A stretch of 64,000 nt of DNA, taken from NCBI GenBank assembly GCA_023974075.1, contig CM043785.1:26739525-26803524 (forward strand), in the 5' to 3' direction. The notes under the pieces were generated by a model. That model was given only the letters and a program-made list of their open reading frames with translations, was not told where the DNA came from and did no database searches. Shown one piece after another: positions 39,542 to 52,981 of the stretch. The translations under genes were made by a program, and so were the position numbers. Each line of letters starts with the position of its first letter. The stretch's first letter is position 1. This DNA is from Chaenocephalus aceratus (taxonomy: Eukaryota > Chordata > Actinopteri > Perciformes > Channichthyidae).

Positions 39542-39895
39542 ATGGCCAAAAGATATTCTGCTCAAAGAGCCTTGGAGCTAATAATGGATGAGAGTGAGTG
39601 GAATGCATTAGAAGAACACGGTGAAGTGGAACAGGAAGACATTTCTGAAGATGAGGATAATGTGGAGGTAAACTCAGAATTTGACAGCAAATTGGAAGAT
39701 GAACTTGACTCAGGACTCAGAGCCAGCTGCTGGAAGACCCCCACAGCCAGCCGCAAGAAGACCCCCACAGTCAGCTTCTGGAAGACCCCCACAGCCAGCT
39801 GTGAGGTCTGTGGACCCTCAAAGGACTCAAAGACACAGACTACATGCAGCAACTGCAACAAGTACATCTGTGCTATACACACGAAGAAGTTCTGA
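39542..39895 (+). CDS. Mini-ORF of the piggyBac element: transposase N-terminus fused to its C-terminal Cys-rich domain (117 aa)
   Basis: Intact ORF starting at an ATG (MAKRYSAQRALELI), then a strongly acidic stretch (residues about 17-58) as in piggyBac-derived transposases. Three tandem KTPT repeats follow (residues about 65-85; 24-base DNA repeat). The C-terminus is CEVCGPSKDSKTQTTCSNCN and CAIHTKKF, matching the start of the zinc-binding Cys-rich DNA-recognition domain of piggyBac transposases (CxxC, CxxC, CxxH). The catalytic DDD domain, usually about 400 residues, is absent, and the last Cys pair of the domain appears lost. It could be a non-functional deletion product or a terminal-repeat-binding peptide; no evidence of expression is visible. 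Confidence 0.7.
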   Translation: MAKRYSAQRALELIMDESEWNALEEHGEVEQEDISEDEDNVEVNSEFDSKLEDELDSGLRASCWKTPTASRKKTPTVSFWKTPTASCEVCGPSKDSKTQTTCSNCNKYICAIHTKKF

Positions 39896-40532
39896 GCATC
39901 ATGTGTTTCCTAAACGGACTTGACCATTGACTCACACGATGTTCTGCAGCGTCACTTCATCAATATATTTTTCGGATATACTGTATTTTATGAATAGTGA
40001 CTGTTAATTGTTTTTATTTGCTTTGTGTTTATATCTGTTCTATGTAATTTATATGGATGTTTCATTCTCTCTATATTTCACAGCCAAATACTTTTGGATG
40101 TGTGGTTCTTGTGTTCCAATTGCTGATAAATTGCATTATTTCCTTCAGGGCTTTGATTATTATATGACAGATTAAAAATAATAAACATTAATGAAAAAAT
40201 GTTTCATTTACATTTGTCCTAGAAAAGCATGAGCAAAATGTAAACCTAGTTTTTATTACAGTGTATTTTCTTTTTAACATAAATTACATTTTTATCACAA
40301 AAAACGATGGACACTTCCATTGTTAAATTTGATCCAGCAAAGAGTATTTTCAAAAACTAATCATATATTTCATTTATATTGTTGGGGAATGAGTTAAAGA
40401 CAATATATATATAAGGAATTGTGCATGTTGAATTTAGTTCTGTATTTTTTTTAAACAATGAAATATGTCCCGGGTCAATTTGACCCGAACATTACCAAAG
40501 GGTGTGAAATGTGAACATAGCACAAGGGTTAA

Positions 40533-43500
40533 GTAACTCGATACAGTTTGTTTAAGGTTGGATATTCGACAGACATTAACTCCATATCCAGCGGCTTCTT
40601 GTCCCTCAGTTTCGCAGACTGGCAGTCAGTCAGAGGATGATTTTGATTTTGATATTTTGATATAATCTATAAATTACTTTTTGAGTGACATAAAAACAAT
40701 GTTATATTCTATTTCTCTGCACTAACTTATCCATTAAAGTGAGGAAAAAAATACTATCAAATCGAATAATGTGTCTTCTGTAGCACCATTTCCCTTTGAT
40801 TACTGTGTCATGAATAGATTTAACAAAACAATATTTTATAAGAAGATCAATTGAATTTCTTCCAATAACTCCCATGTCATCTAACCCATTGACCTAATCC
40901 ATACCAGACATTGTAAATACCTTGGACAAATTAGACACACCTCTTTTCATTGGATTTGAGTGTTTCTTCATTTTTTTTAATGAATATAAAAAAGGTAGAT
41001 TTTAAAAAGAAAAGTCTCAATTATGTTCAAGAGGCTCAGAATAGTACTTTGTATACCTCTTGTCTATGCATTTTGAACTATCCTCAAACCCTGTCAAGTT
41101 CTAAGTATCTCCAAAGAATAAATGGCACTGACGCCACTTGGTGGTTTGTTAATAATACTCCCTATTTTCCATTCAAAACAGGTATTATAGATAAGATAAA
41201 GATAAGATATACTTAATTATTTTTGTTGCAGCAGCATGTGAAACAAAGTATTGCACATAATTAGAAATAAAAAAGAGTATAGAAAATAAACAATTATACA
41301 ATATAAACATCTAAAAATAGAAGATAAAACATAAAAGTTGACAGAGAAGATACAAATCTGTAAACTATCTGACAAATAAAACACTATTGAAGGGATAATA
41401 TAGATAAACAATTATACTATTTAGCATCTCTGCCTTACACAGTTGAGTCCAATCGAATGTTCTAATCCTCAAAAACAGGGTTGCCGATTAAAAGTGGAGA
41501 ATTGTGAGTGTGGAATAATTATCTGCACACAAAGGATTATAAGAGTAAGCATGACAAGGCTTTCTTTTATGATTCTCAATTTGATAATAAACAGATCATG
41601 TATCTTCAAGCTCAACATGAATGCCTTTTTGTTAAGCAAAGGAAGATCAGAGGTAAAAAACATGTGACTGAAACAAGGTAGCAAAGGAAAAAATTGATGA
41701 AAAAATATGAAAACCCCTGGCCATCCACTGTGTTAGAAGCAATGCTGTGGCTTTTCTGTTTTTCATGAATTTATGTATGGAGGCAAAGCCCGCAGGGGTT
41801 TATATGTGAGGCCCTTATATTACTCCTATGTCTATTGGTGTCCTCTGGCATATTTTCCAGGATAAATTCCACTCCCTAAAGAATTGACTATTAATATGTG
41901 CTTATAGTGCAACTTTAGCCATAGCTGAGGCTATAATCTATAATGCACATTGATCAATAAATATGATTCAGCTTTATAGTCACTGCATTCTAAGATGTGC
42001 CATATGGGAGTCTGGAGCCGGTGAAAGTTTAAAGAAGCCCTAATGTCTGCACTACAAGGATTTTTCTTATGTTGATCCGACTGAGTTCATCCAACTCAAG
42101 CTGGACTTTGCTGACTGAAGAGGAAAGGCAACCCCACTACTGGGTAACTAAGTGAGAGAAGACGTGAGATAAAGCCGCACGGGTCACCAAAGCAAATAGG
42201 GAGCGAAGCACCCAGGAGCAGGCAGCAGAGCGTGGAATATTAGATACAGTAGAGCTGAACCATAGCGTTCAGCCGAAACTGTAAAACGAGAATAGAGAGC
42301 ATAATGTTCCAAATTTGTTCGCAAGTCCTGCACACGCATACGCTTTCACGCATAGATGAATTGGCAAGGGACTTAACATAAAAGATGCTACCTCATGTTT
42401 TTAAAGCATTATACAGTTACTTGTTTCAATGTGAAAGCTCCTTACATATTAACACAATAAAGTATATCACAGCTTCCTTTTTGATGTGATTGGCTTTAAC
42501 CTACTGTGTGAGTGTTTTGGTGGATTAAAATGCTATTTGAGTTGAGGTGCACTTTGTTCTATAGTATTCTGTTTGGAGAGATCAAAGACTGAGAACCAGT
42601 TCAATTGACATCAGCACTTGTAGCATTCAGCTAAAATGAACTGTAAGATAGGGAAATTACAACAAGTACCTAAGAATGCACAATTGCCACATTCATTTAA
42701 GGTTTTATAGGGTTTAACACTCAAAACGTCAGCTAGTACCTGTATGGGTGCTATAATTGTGACCAAACAACCAACCAGATTCAACCCGATCAAATTCTGA
42801 TTGAAAATGATTTGGTGATCTTTATTACTTAATCCTCATTGGCACTTGAATGTCCACATGTTTCCTGAAAAAAAACAATACAAATATGAAACTACCTCCT
42901 CTGTTGTAACCTTAAAATAAATGTTGTTTTCATGGCCTTTAACAAACTCTTGACACTTTTATATTTACATTCAATACTTTTATTCCGTAAATAATATGAC
43001 TGACAAAGAAATGATTGGCCAATTAGCCAACAGTTTCATCCATACATCACACACAGCGCTGTGTACTCTCTGAACAGATGTTAAAACCCACAGTGAGAGA
43101 AAATGCCCCCAATAGAAACTAGGTTTGCTTTTCTTTGTCGGACCTGTGCTGCCTGGTTAGCCATCATGCAGCATATGTTAAGGATGTAAGCATCAAGCGA
43201 ATCGAGCACAGCAGCTCTGTGAGTACTTTCAATGTGTGTTGTATTCTTAGTTTAAAATCTTTGCCAGAGTTGTTTTATTCACTGCACAACACATTGTAGC
43301 ACATTAAGTGTATTATGACCCACTCCATAGGGATATGAAAATAAGAGTATATGAGCGTGTGTGCTAGTTGTGCACGATATAGTCTATCTTATTATGAATC
43401 CTTCATCTCTTTGTACATCAATATCCAAAGCCTGATACAAATGTGAAGGACCTCTGGTGTCATTGTGTGTGTAGGTAAGTGGACAAGAGTCTTTGGTCTG

Positions 43501-44263
43501 GCGTATCATTCCAAAAAAATGTTTGTTCAGTCCTCAGAAACAAATATTCAAGGTTCATTCCAGGAAATAAAAACGCACAACAGTTCATCCAAATTTGAGA
43601 TGCTCATGTGGATCATAGAACAAATTAGCATCTCCAAAACTCCTAATGAATGATTCAGCAGGCCAGTCAAAGAAGTGAGCCCACATGAATGATTTAATAT
43701 GTGCTAACCTAATTTAGGGCCTAATCCATAATAAATGAATTACACTGTTTAGTCATAGCAGAGAGAATGGAAGAGCCAGGGAGAAGATTTAGACATCAGA
43801 GAATAGCGAGACTTGTGAAGTGACAAACAAATTATTCTGCTTGGATGGCTCAACCTCACCATTACTTCATTTGCAGACACTTTCGAGCCTGGGCACGTCA
43901 AGGTATAACCATGGACAATTAGACAGCCGCTGTCACTAAGAAGTGAACTGAACTGAATTATCATTTTAGGAGTCACAGAGATCTCTTTACTAACCTGTAG
44001 ACTAGGTTAAGTGCTGTTGTTTTTTTCACAGCTGAATTTATAAGAGACACTAATTTAGCAGGTCTCTATGTGCGAGAAAGGAGAAGGAGTCTGTGTATCA
44101 ACAGTAGCAGAGAGAGAGAGAGAGTCAGCGCTGTAATCTAGAGGTGAGGAGTAATATCAAAAAGAAGAGATGAGAGAAATTCTGGAGCGGCAGTCAAGCA
44201 GTGCAAATCCCTGTGAAGGAGGAAATCTCAAAGTGACAGCTTTCAATTACAACAATAGGAGAA

Positions 44264-44332
<69 letters not shown>

Positions 44333-46401
44333 GGTGTCGGTGTCGGTCGGTGTGTCGGTGTGTCAGTATGTGTGTTACCTGTCAGCACTTCTGGGCTTCC
44401 CTGACAGTTCGATGTCACAGCTTCTGGATTGAAAGTACCTCATGTACACACAAAAAGTCCACAGACACACAAACTCATATGGACACACAGACACACTTTT
44501 TCTTCTGCTTTCTCTCTGCCTTGTTCTCACATTTATCTGTGTTGTATTCCCAGGTGTCTGGTTCGAAATGCTGTTGGACCTAAAACCAAAGAAAGAAGAG
44601 GCAGGCACTGCACACTGGAGCTCACTTTATGTCTGTGTGTTGTGTGTAGGTGTATGTAATTTGTGCCTGCAAATGTTTGGGAGTATAGGATATAGCTGGT
44701 CTCTTACAGCCTTTATGGGAAGCATTGTGCCAATAGTTAACAAAATAGGAGTAAGCCTAAGACTATTTAATGTATTTGCTGCCATTCAGCCACAAGAGCA
44801 TTAGTGAAGTCAGGCAGTGATGTTTGGGGATAAGACCTTCCTCACAGTCGGTGTTCCTCCTCATCCTATTGGTATCATATGGGGTTGCGGTCTCCTCCAA
44901 ACCCAGAAACAGGAATAAGACATCCCCACAGTTCCACAATTGGAAGCATGTTATTATTTTCAATATCTATAATATCCATCTATTGTATACTATTGTATTA
45001 CTATAGAATGAAAGCTCAAATCCTGAACAAAAGCTCCAGACAGGGTCTAAGTCTTGTTCTCACCTGCCACTTTTGTAAGTCCCTAAACATTTCTAGTGAC
45101 CACTCAAAGTTTTTGTCTGCCACTTCTTAAATCTCCGTAGAACGCTTTACAATTGTACCAGACATTAGGAATTATAAATATTTAATAAATAATTTGTGCA
45201 GGTGACCTGACATTTGTACCTGCCGCTGCCAACATTTACTTGGCAGGTAGGAGGTGCTAACTTTCTTCCATGGCCAAAGAAAAAAAGCAAACAATGGTAT
45301 CCTTGTACTTTTGGCCAATATTCTTGAAATCACCTTCATTTTATTTAAGTGTGATGTACATGTCAATACAACAGTTATTCTGGGTTATTAATATTGAGTA
45401 ATTTCCAGGTGAATTCCATGTATGCATAATACTGTTTCGTTGTTATTACCTTTGAGAAGACATTAAATGTCTTTGTGTAATGAGGTAATTGTGTGCTTAG
45501 TGATTTTGGAAACAAACTTTTTCCATTACAGAAAGCACAAGGTGGCAGTAGAACAGCACTATGTTCTGCTGCAGCCTGGCGAGTGACTCATCGCAGCAGA
45601 GGAGCTGCAGCCTCTCAGACAGACCGAGAAGATAAAAACAGCCAAACCTGCTGTACTGACCCCAGTCTCAAAGCTGTGGTACATCTACTAACCTCCACGA
45701 ATGAAAAGCACACCACGGCTGCAGAAGCATCCATATTTCCTTGTTAAATATAAATAGAGGAGATCCTGGAACAAAGCATCTCTAATAGAGGAGACGTAGA
45801 GGTCTGACATGCTGCCACGCTCTAAACCAGGCCAGCAGTGTGTGGCTTTATTCAGACACTTTCTAGTGTGCCCTTTCTTCCAACCTTGCATCACAGAAAT
45901 CAATGATCTGATTTTGACTGACTGGGGAGAAGTGCATTGGTCAAGCCAGGCAATCCTTTGCTAAATCTGACAATTTAAAAGACAGAAGAGATGCCTCTTT
46001 AGGATTTTGAACAAGCTCACTTGATGTGAGGTGGCTGGTGAGGCATCGTTATGTAAGACAGCTCAGACATTAAAGGATGGGGCAGAGTTTGGTTGCTGAG
46101 GCAGTTTTTCAATTCTGTACTCTGTAGCAGATATAATGTCGCAGAATGAGTCCTACTGGCTTTTCATTGTAAGATGACGAACAGCATAAATGCATTATTC
46201 TGCTGTTTATGTAACACCCCCTCCTTTTCCCACTGTTTTCATCTGAAACACACAAGGACTATCACTATATGTGTGAGGACCTACAAGGACTATAATTATT
46301 CCCTTAGCCTCATTCCCTAATGTCAACTCTAATGCTAAACAATAACTTTCAACGTATCAATGCATGTGTTCAAAGTTATGTGTGTGCTGCTATCAGATGA
46401 G

Positions 46402-46478
<77 letters not shown>

Positions 46479-49400
46479 TTGTGTGGGTGGCACCCAGGTG
46501 CTATAGGACATCCAGGTGAGACGAGTGTTTGCTGTCCAAAACCTGCAGGAGCTAGCTAATCCTGGTTCCTGATGTTAATCTGAGTATTGAGCTTCTTGAT
46601 GGGGGGGCCATGCTGACACCTGATGGGGTGGAGGTCAAAGCTGTATGTGTATATCCGTGTGTGTGATGATCCTCTTGCCCTTTCCAAATGTCACAGAAGG
46701 GCCAACTCCTGAAGAGCGGGCCCGTAATGTGGGCCCGCTCATCATGTGTGTGTGTCATGATAATTTCCACTTTTAAACCCTTCAAACGTATCCTTTTCAC
46801 TGATGTTTGTGTGTGTGTGGATAACAAAGTGTTGTGTTATCGTCTGTGCTGCATCCCAATCTCTATTCTCTTATTGCATCTTTAATAACTGCTGTCCACA
46901 GTACAGTGCAGCTCACACAGTCTTCAAAACAACAATGCTTACCAGAAAAATAAAAAAATTGATTTCCCCCCCCCCCCCCTCCAAGTGTCTTGATTTATAT
47001 TCATGAACAACTTTCTTAAAGTTAGAAATAAGAAAGTCAATGCACCATGCTGTCAGGCTTTCAAGTATCACTTTATTAAGTGATTGGAGGCCTACTTTTT
47101 CTAATAATGCCATGTTACAATAACTCAAATTTTCAAAGATTTCTGAAGCAGAAGCGGCCAGAAATAATTGGTTCAGATATGTGAAAAAACATTGTAAAAT
47201 TCGGTATGAACACTCCACAACACTGGCTTAGCTACATGAATCCCTATTTATGAATTCACTCATATTTAATTCTTATCCATGTGACTAATCTGGTGAAAAC
47301 AAAAACGTGTGCTCTGTGGTGCTGGATCCAGTATAGCATTGTCCGCCTACAGTCTGTCACCACTCGGTCCTAATCTATTCCTTACGGCATGAAAAACAAT
47401 TAGCAAAGCAAGCCACAGAGCTTGCTGGAGAATTGCTGACCATCAATGCCAAAGAGAAACGTATGTGTTAAGAACTGCTTCATGATGCTTTTGGTTTTTT
47501 TTACGGGATTTTCTTAGTAGCACATCATTTTGCTAGCTGGGAATGTGCAAAAAATTAGACGATGAACAACTGCAAACCGGTATTGTTTGATGTATTCCTT
47601 TTCTCACTGCTTATGCCTTATTTTTACATTGTTTGTCGGGCTGCAGGAAATCAGTGACATATGTGATGATGTTGTTTAGTGTTGCAATAACAATATTTTC
47701 GATAATTTAACAGATTTAAAAGTACTCAGTTCTATCTTACTGCTGCATAAGCTGCTTTAACACAACATGTTGCTTGATAAATTAGGAAAATGAAAGGAAA
47801 CACTTTCTTACAACTTCCTAAATTCAATTGAACATTGAACAGAACACAACATGCACAGATAAAAACAATGTGAGAGCTTTTAGTGCAGTTCTTCTAATTA
47901 TATTCTCCTTTAACTAATGAAAAAACCCATGCATATTTACCTTGGTCTCTAGTAACAGCAGTGTTTGTTCATTTATAAACTGACAATAACACTGTGCATT
48001 TATTACCTCTAACCAACATAACTGCTAATTTCTGTTCTGCTCTGATTAACAGCACCTGTCTGCTCTAAGCCCATCCACCTTTGTTAACAACCTTCGAATT
48101 CTCTCTCTCAAGCACAAAGTCGCAACACACACAGTACAAAGGATGCTGCTCTTAAAACCCAAGTCATTGTTGACATATTTGTTGTTTTATGATTTGTCTG
48201 CCATTTATGTTTAAAGTAAACAAGACTGCCTGTGTCCGACTGGCCCGCATGGCTCTCTCACACGCTCACTTTTTTAGGCACTGGCTCAAGATGACGTCGT
48301 AATGACAATAAATTAACAGTTCATTGTGCTGCCCAGGTTGTTTGTGTATCCTCTGGGTCTCAGAAGTGAAGTAAATGAAGAAATTACTTTCTTAATGAGT
48401 TTCTGGTCTCAATCACTAGTTTCAAGTCATTTTGACTACAGCATGATGGTCATATTGTCGACTTATAGTCACATTTAGAGTATACTAGAAGATAAAGCAG
48501 TGGATGCTATATGGCATGTCTCCTTTTGATTGACATGATTTGACATGTATTGGCCTGTTTGGGTGCCATCTGTGTTAGCGTCTTCTAATTTGAACTTGTT
48601 TTTAATGATGTGTTTTCAGTTCATGAAAGTTAATTGTAAGATTTTGTCCTGTTTAGCGCTCAATTGTATGTGCTGTCAAAAAATAAGATGGTAATGGTCA
48701 AGATGCCAAATTCGAAGGCTTCAAATCCATAGTGCACAAACTAATCAGTGACATCACAGTGAAACATTTGGTGACAACTTCTTCCATCTTATTTGATCTT
48801 TAATATCTCATATTATCTATGGTCACAAACATTGATTAAGCTATCCATTATCACAGGTATTACAATATTGTTTTTCCCCTTTAGAAACCACTCTAAAGTG
48901 CGATTAATGCATTAGTAAGAGTGTGATTTAATTTAGAGCAGATAACGCTACATGCGTCATACTGAGATTCACTTTAGGTGTGTTTCAAAGCTGTTATTTT
49001 CAAAAACAAATTAATATCAAAACAATTCAAATGCATCCATCGCTTCTATGTTTCATTACTGAATGCTGATAAAAAGGTGCATATTTAAAGCTTTTTAGCG
49101 TCAAACTCTGCAGGGGACTGGCAGTGTTGTGGAACCGATGGTAGGGAGTCGCACAAATAAGGCTAAAGGGCAGTTTATAAAACAGTTTCTATGACAATCA
49201 TTACACAGCGGGTGGTCTTACTCATGGGCAGAATTCATAAAGATGGTGTTTGAATTCTGCAAAATACTGTCATTATTACAACAAAAAACACAGTGCAACT
49301 GCCACATTACTATTAGAGGCACCATAACTTTTAGGTTCACTAAAGGAGAAAATTACTTCACAGTGATGTTGTTACATCATTATAGAACCAGATAAGGCAC

Positions 49401-50095
49401 TAATGATGTTAAAGGAAAACAACTTTAAAGAAATGTGTTTCATCTCGTAAAAGGATGGGCTTGGTTGTTATTGTTAACAGTAATCCGGTGAAAACAGCAA
49501 AACCTAAAAAATAACTGAATCGATCCTACTAACAAGTATTGCCTGTGTGGCCAAAACATTAAATTGTATATTAATCATCTGGGTGGTTTAATATTAAACT
49601 ACCATATATATTCGTGACCAGGATTCTAAAGATTCAGTTCATAGCAGAAACCGTGTCACCTGGAAATGATGTTTTATACAATAAATTAGCACTCAGGAGT
49701 CTCCTGTCTAAGGTTTTCACTTTTTTTGCCATGTTGTTGACAGAAACTAATTGAGAACAATTCCAGAAAAAACACCCCTATTCTTTAAATGACTCACCAG
49801 AGAGGTATCTAATGAAGTGAGGAGGATTGAGTCATATCACTTAATTCTAAGTACATCAGGAGTATTGCTAATCACCTGTTTATAAAATGAGAAAAATTTC
49901 ACAATTTCACTAAACCCTCTCATATCCACTCATCTATTTCTGTCCTAGGCCAACTCACTCAGTCGTTTTTGTGAATTCCTCTTGTGTTCTAAGATAGATC
50001 ATTGTGGCTTCCCTACTCGACCAACTAGACTAGATGTCGTGGGAACAGTAAAGGGTCAGTCATTTGAGTGATTCAGTATGTGTACGCATGTATAT

Positions 50096-50127
<32 letters not shown>

Positions 50128-50773
50128 TCTTGTTTGTGTGCTGGACTTATTCAGGAATTCCCATGATATCAGCTGGCAAACATTACTTTCCCAGCCTCTC
50201 TCATAATCCTCTTTCCTCTTCATAAGTGTTTCCTGCCCAAAATGGAAAACAATGGGATAATGAATCTGATTAATGTATTTCCTATCTTATCATCTCCACT
50301 AATGAGGTTCGCTAAATAGCTTGTTCAGCTTGGACATTATTGATAGTTTAAATGCCATTCATTTAGGAATTAGAATCAGAGATTATTATTCATACCAATA
50401 TCTCTCTTGTTTGGATTACAATTATTAATGTATAGGTTAACATTTATACTGTTCCACAAGTACACAAAAAACATTAAAATATATCCACAATATTCATATT
50501 CCAGCCAATATTCTTATTTGGATTAAACATCTATGGGCAAGAAATATTTCACCCCACTGCAAGCCACTTTATGTACCCAAACCAAGGAATCAGTACAATA
50601 TCTTATCGTTATCAACTGCACATCAGGATTACAATTGGACAGCTAATAACAGTTAATAAAATACCTTCATTACATAAGCTACTGGATGTGGTAAATCATC
50701 AATGTACAACAGTGACTGAACATTGCTCAAGCATCTGCAACAATATCCTTGAAAAGTACTGTTTCCAAGAACA
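40533..50773. other. Gene-poor interval with microsatellites and dispersed repeats
   Basis: I recognise no exon with a known domain. Contents: a dispersed AT-rich repeat at about 41178-41410 (GATAAGATATACTTAATTAT at its left edge); (GT)n at 44265-44331, 46408-46476 and 50098-50127; a C run at 46966-46978; a GC hairpin at 46714-46740. The scattered short open frames have no recognisable domains and no conserved-looking splice context. Distal regulatory sequence may be present but cannot be told from the bases alone. Confidence 0.6.
46714..46740. other. Perfect 10-bp GC hairpin
   Basis: GAGCGGGCCC and GGGCCCGCTC flank a 7-base loop (GTAATGT). No T run follows and no gene is adjacent, so its role is unknown. 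Confidence 0.6.
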
Positions 50774-51455
50774 ATAGTCGCTTTCACACCAAGTACTTTG
50801 CCGTACTTAGTGCCCAGCACTTGGTGCCCAGCACTTAGTACCCCCATGGAACTAAGTACAGATCGCGTTCACACCGGAATAAGTTCCCTGAGGGAAGATT
50901 ACGCAAATGAAGCCGCTGACGTCATTTCTTCTTCTTCTGCTTTGGGTTTACTGGCAGGACGCAAACCACTTCACGGCGTATACTGCCACCCGAAGTCCCT
51001 GGCCGGAAGTCCCCGGAGTTGGGGACTGGCTTCAGTAGAAGCTGCTGGGACTCCCAGCTTCTGAAGCCTTCCGAGTAAATCACCAGAACGCCGACACCTC
51101 CTCATCACTCCACCGCTCCCATGTTTTTTTTTGTGTTGCCATAAATTATTCTCTCTCCGTTGGTGCGCGGGGCAAATGCTAATGTTAATAATGCTAATGC
51201 CAGCAAATACAATGGCGGCTTCACAAAACCTTTCAGAGTTTTACGGGGCGTGGTTTGCAATTCGCCCAGCCAATCAGAAATTGGTACTTTTTTCTCCCCA
51301 GGCTAGTACCACCTCTCTAGCAGGCACTACAAATAGGGGTAAAAGTTCTCTGAACTAAGTTCTCTTTTTGGTGTGAACGCAAAATTCCAGGCACTATCGG
51401 AACTAAACGGGAAAAGTAGCCTACGGGTAAAAGTACTCCTGTGTGAAAGCGCCTA
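50774..51455. mobile_element. MITE-like element with CGCTTTCACAC inverted termini (about 0.68 kb)
   Basis: The left end reads GTCGCTTTCACACC and the right end GTGTGAAAGCGCC, inverted copies with one mismatch; TA flanks both. Just inside, ACTTAGT/ACTAAGT words and TTCACACC/GGTGTGAA repeat in both orientations. There is no transposase. The superfamily is uncertain; a TA duplication would suggest Tc1/mariner-like mobilisation, but one base pair either way changes this. Confidence 0.65.
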
Positions 51456-52569
51456 TTGCTCTACATTTCTTTAGTTTATGTCAGTCTTGTGCTTTTCACA
51501 GGTCGTTTTGTTTGTATTGTCTATTGCCCTCCGTTGCATCCCTTTGTTACCATGTTTTTTATTTACAAAATAAAGTGGCATGCTTACTGTCTTCTTGAAT
51601 TTGCCTAAATGTATTTTCTTGGAATGATAGGGGCAACAAAACAAATTGTAAAGTAGTTATGGCATGTTTACAACACTACAATTCATTTGGAGTTGTGTTT
51701 CTGTCCTCCTGGTGAATGTAAATCTGCACTCTCCTTTGAGCTGTTTCCAGCATCCATTGTAATAAAATGAACACCACTAAGAGTCTACACAGCCAAGCTA
51801 GTTTCTCACAATAACAAGTTTGACAAAATGTTCGCCATGTTCAACATCATTTTTCCAGAGTGCCTAACTGTGGGACGATGAATCTGTTGGGATATTTCAG
51901 TCTCAATGTGAAGGATCAAGCTCTCTTCCATTTTTGGTGAGACTTAATAGTTGTTATCAGGAGATGATTGCGTCTGTCCAGCGTTCATCCCCCCCCCCCA
52001 GATGAAGGAGAGTTCATTTCCCTCTTTAGTGGAGCTTCCGCAGCACGTTGAGCACATGCAGCCGCAAACCCTTCACCGACACCATAATAATTGCTCATCA
52101 CTGCTGTGTATATTTGCTCTGTATGTGTGTATATGTATGTATATGTATGTGTTTATGTAAGCGTGTCAGACTGCATCAACACACAAACATGCACACACAC
52201 ATGGTTACATGAAATAGCAATCAAGTTAATTCCCAGCTAACACCCGGCCCCTTGGCGTCAATGGATGAGAGTATGGAGGGCACATTTCCCTTTGTATTCA
52301 ATCTGCAAATCAAAAAAGTTGGTAATAACTTTGAAATGGTGTTCAGCGTGTGTGTGTGTCTGATCTCTCACATACCAGATGTTTATTCCAGCAAAATATG
52401 GCACTAAAATTCGCTACTCTGTGCCTTTCACACTTTTTCTACTCTCTTGCTATTTTATTTCTCTCTTTGTCTGGCTGTTCCATCTCACTCTCCCTGGATT
52501 AGCCGGTGTGTGTAGAGGAGGCAGCAGGGATATTTCAGCTGTGCACCTGTAAACAAGTCACACCATTGT
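51456..52569. other. Intergenic; nothing recognised
   Basis: Ordinary AT-rich sequence with a short C run near 51990 and TATG-rich simple sequence near 52120-52155. No gene or element boundary was seen. Confidence 0.5.
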
Positions 52570-52981
52570 TGTTACGGTGTGTGAAGCAGGTAGGACCCAA
52601 ATGCAGATTAAAGTAAAAATAATTCCTTTATTTCAAGGCTATATATATACACACACACAGACAGAACACTCACCGAGGACAAGCCAAATCACAAGACGAA
52701 CCGACACTGAACACTGGGAGACAGGGGAATTTAAACACAGGGTAACTAGACACAGGTGGGAATAATCAGGGGTGGGGCTGACACTGATGAGCACAGGAGA
52801 CACACAAGGAGTGACAGGTGAAAACAATCAGGAAATTAGACACACCAGGGAAACTAACGACAGGAGGAAAAACACAGGGAAAAGGACCAGACAATATACC
52901 AAGAGGAAAATATGACGGGGAGAACAGCAAAACACCCAAACCAAGACATAGAAAATGTGACATAACACAATAATCGTAACA
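52570..52981 (-). mobile_element. LTR of a Ty3/gypsy-type retrotransposon with adjacent polypurine tract (412 bp)
   Basis: Read on the minus strand the segment begins TGTTACGATTATTG and ends CACACCGTAACA, giving TGTTAC...GTAACA termini. Immediately upstream (plus-strand 52982-52992) is GAGGGGGGGTTC on the minus strand, a polypurine tract, so this is a 3' LTR with a short internal remnant up to roughly 53090 (includes GGGACGTCTGGAATCCGTCC). No gag or pol and no second LTR are present. The family is inferred from resemblance to common fish gypsy LTRs. Confidence 0.72.

Larger units (their letters stand above)
38972..40532 (+). mobile_element. piggyBac-type DNA transposon, internally deleted (about 1.56 kb)
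   Basis: Both ends carry the TTAA target-site duplication (38972-38975 and 40529-40532), followed inward by CCCTTGTG in inverted orientation. Sub-terminal palindromes of the type GGGTCAAATTGACCC occur near both ends (about 38990-39009, 39168-39186 and 40471-40492). The interior holds a CA microsatellite and one short ORF at 39542-39895. The catalytic core of the transposase is missing. Confidence 0.88.

Noticed and set aside
44170..44804. Overlapping frames of 76-137 codons around a GT repeat
   Set aside because: Mainly microsatellite and simple Cys/Thr-rich translation; no domain.
46714..46740. GC hairpin as a transcription terminator
   Set aside because: Bacterial-type terminators do not apply here, no T run follows and no gene lies upstream.
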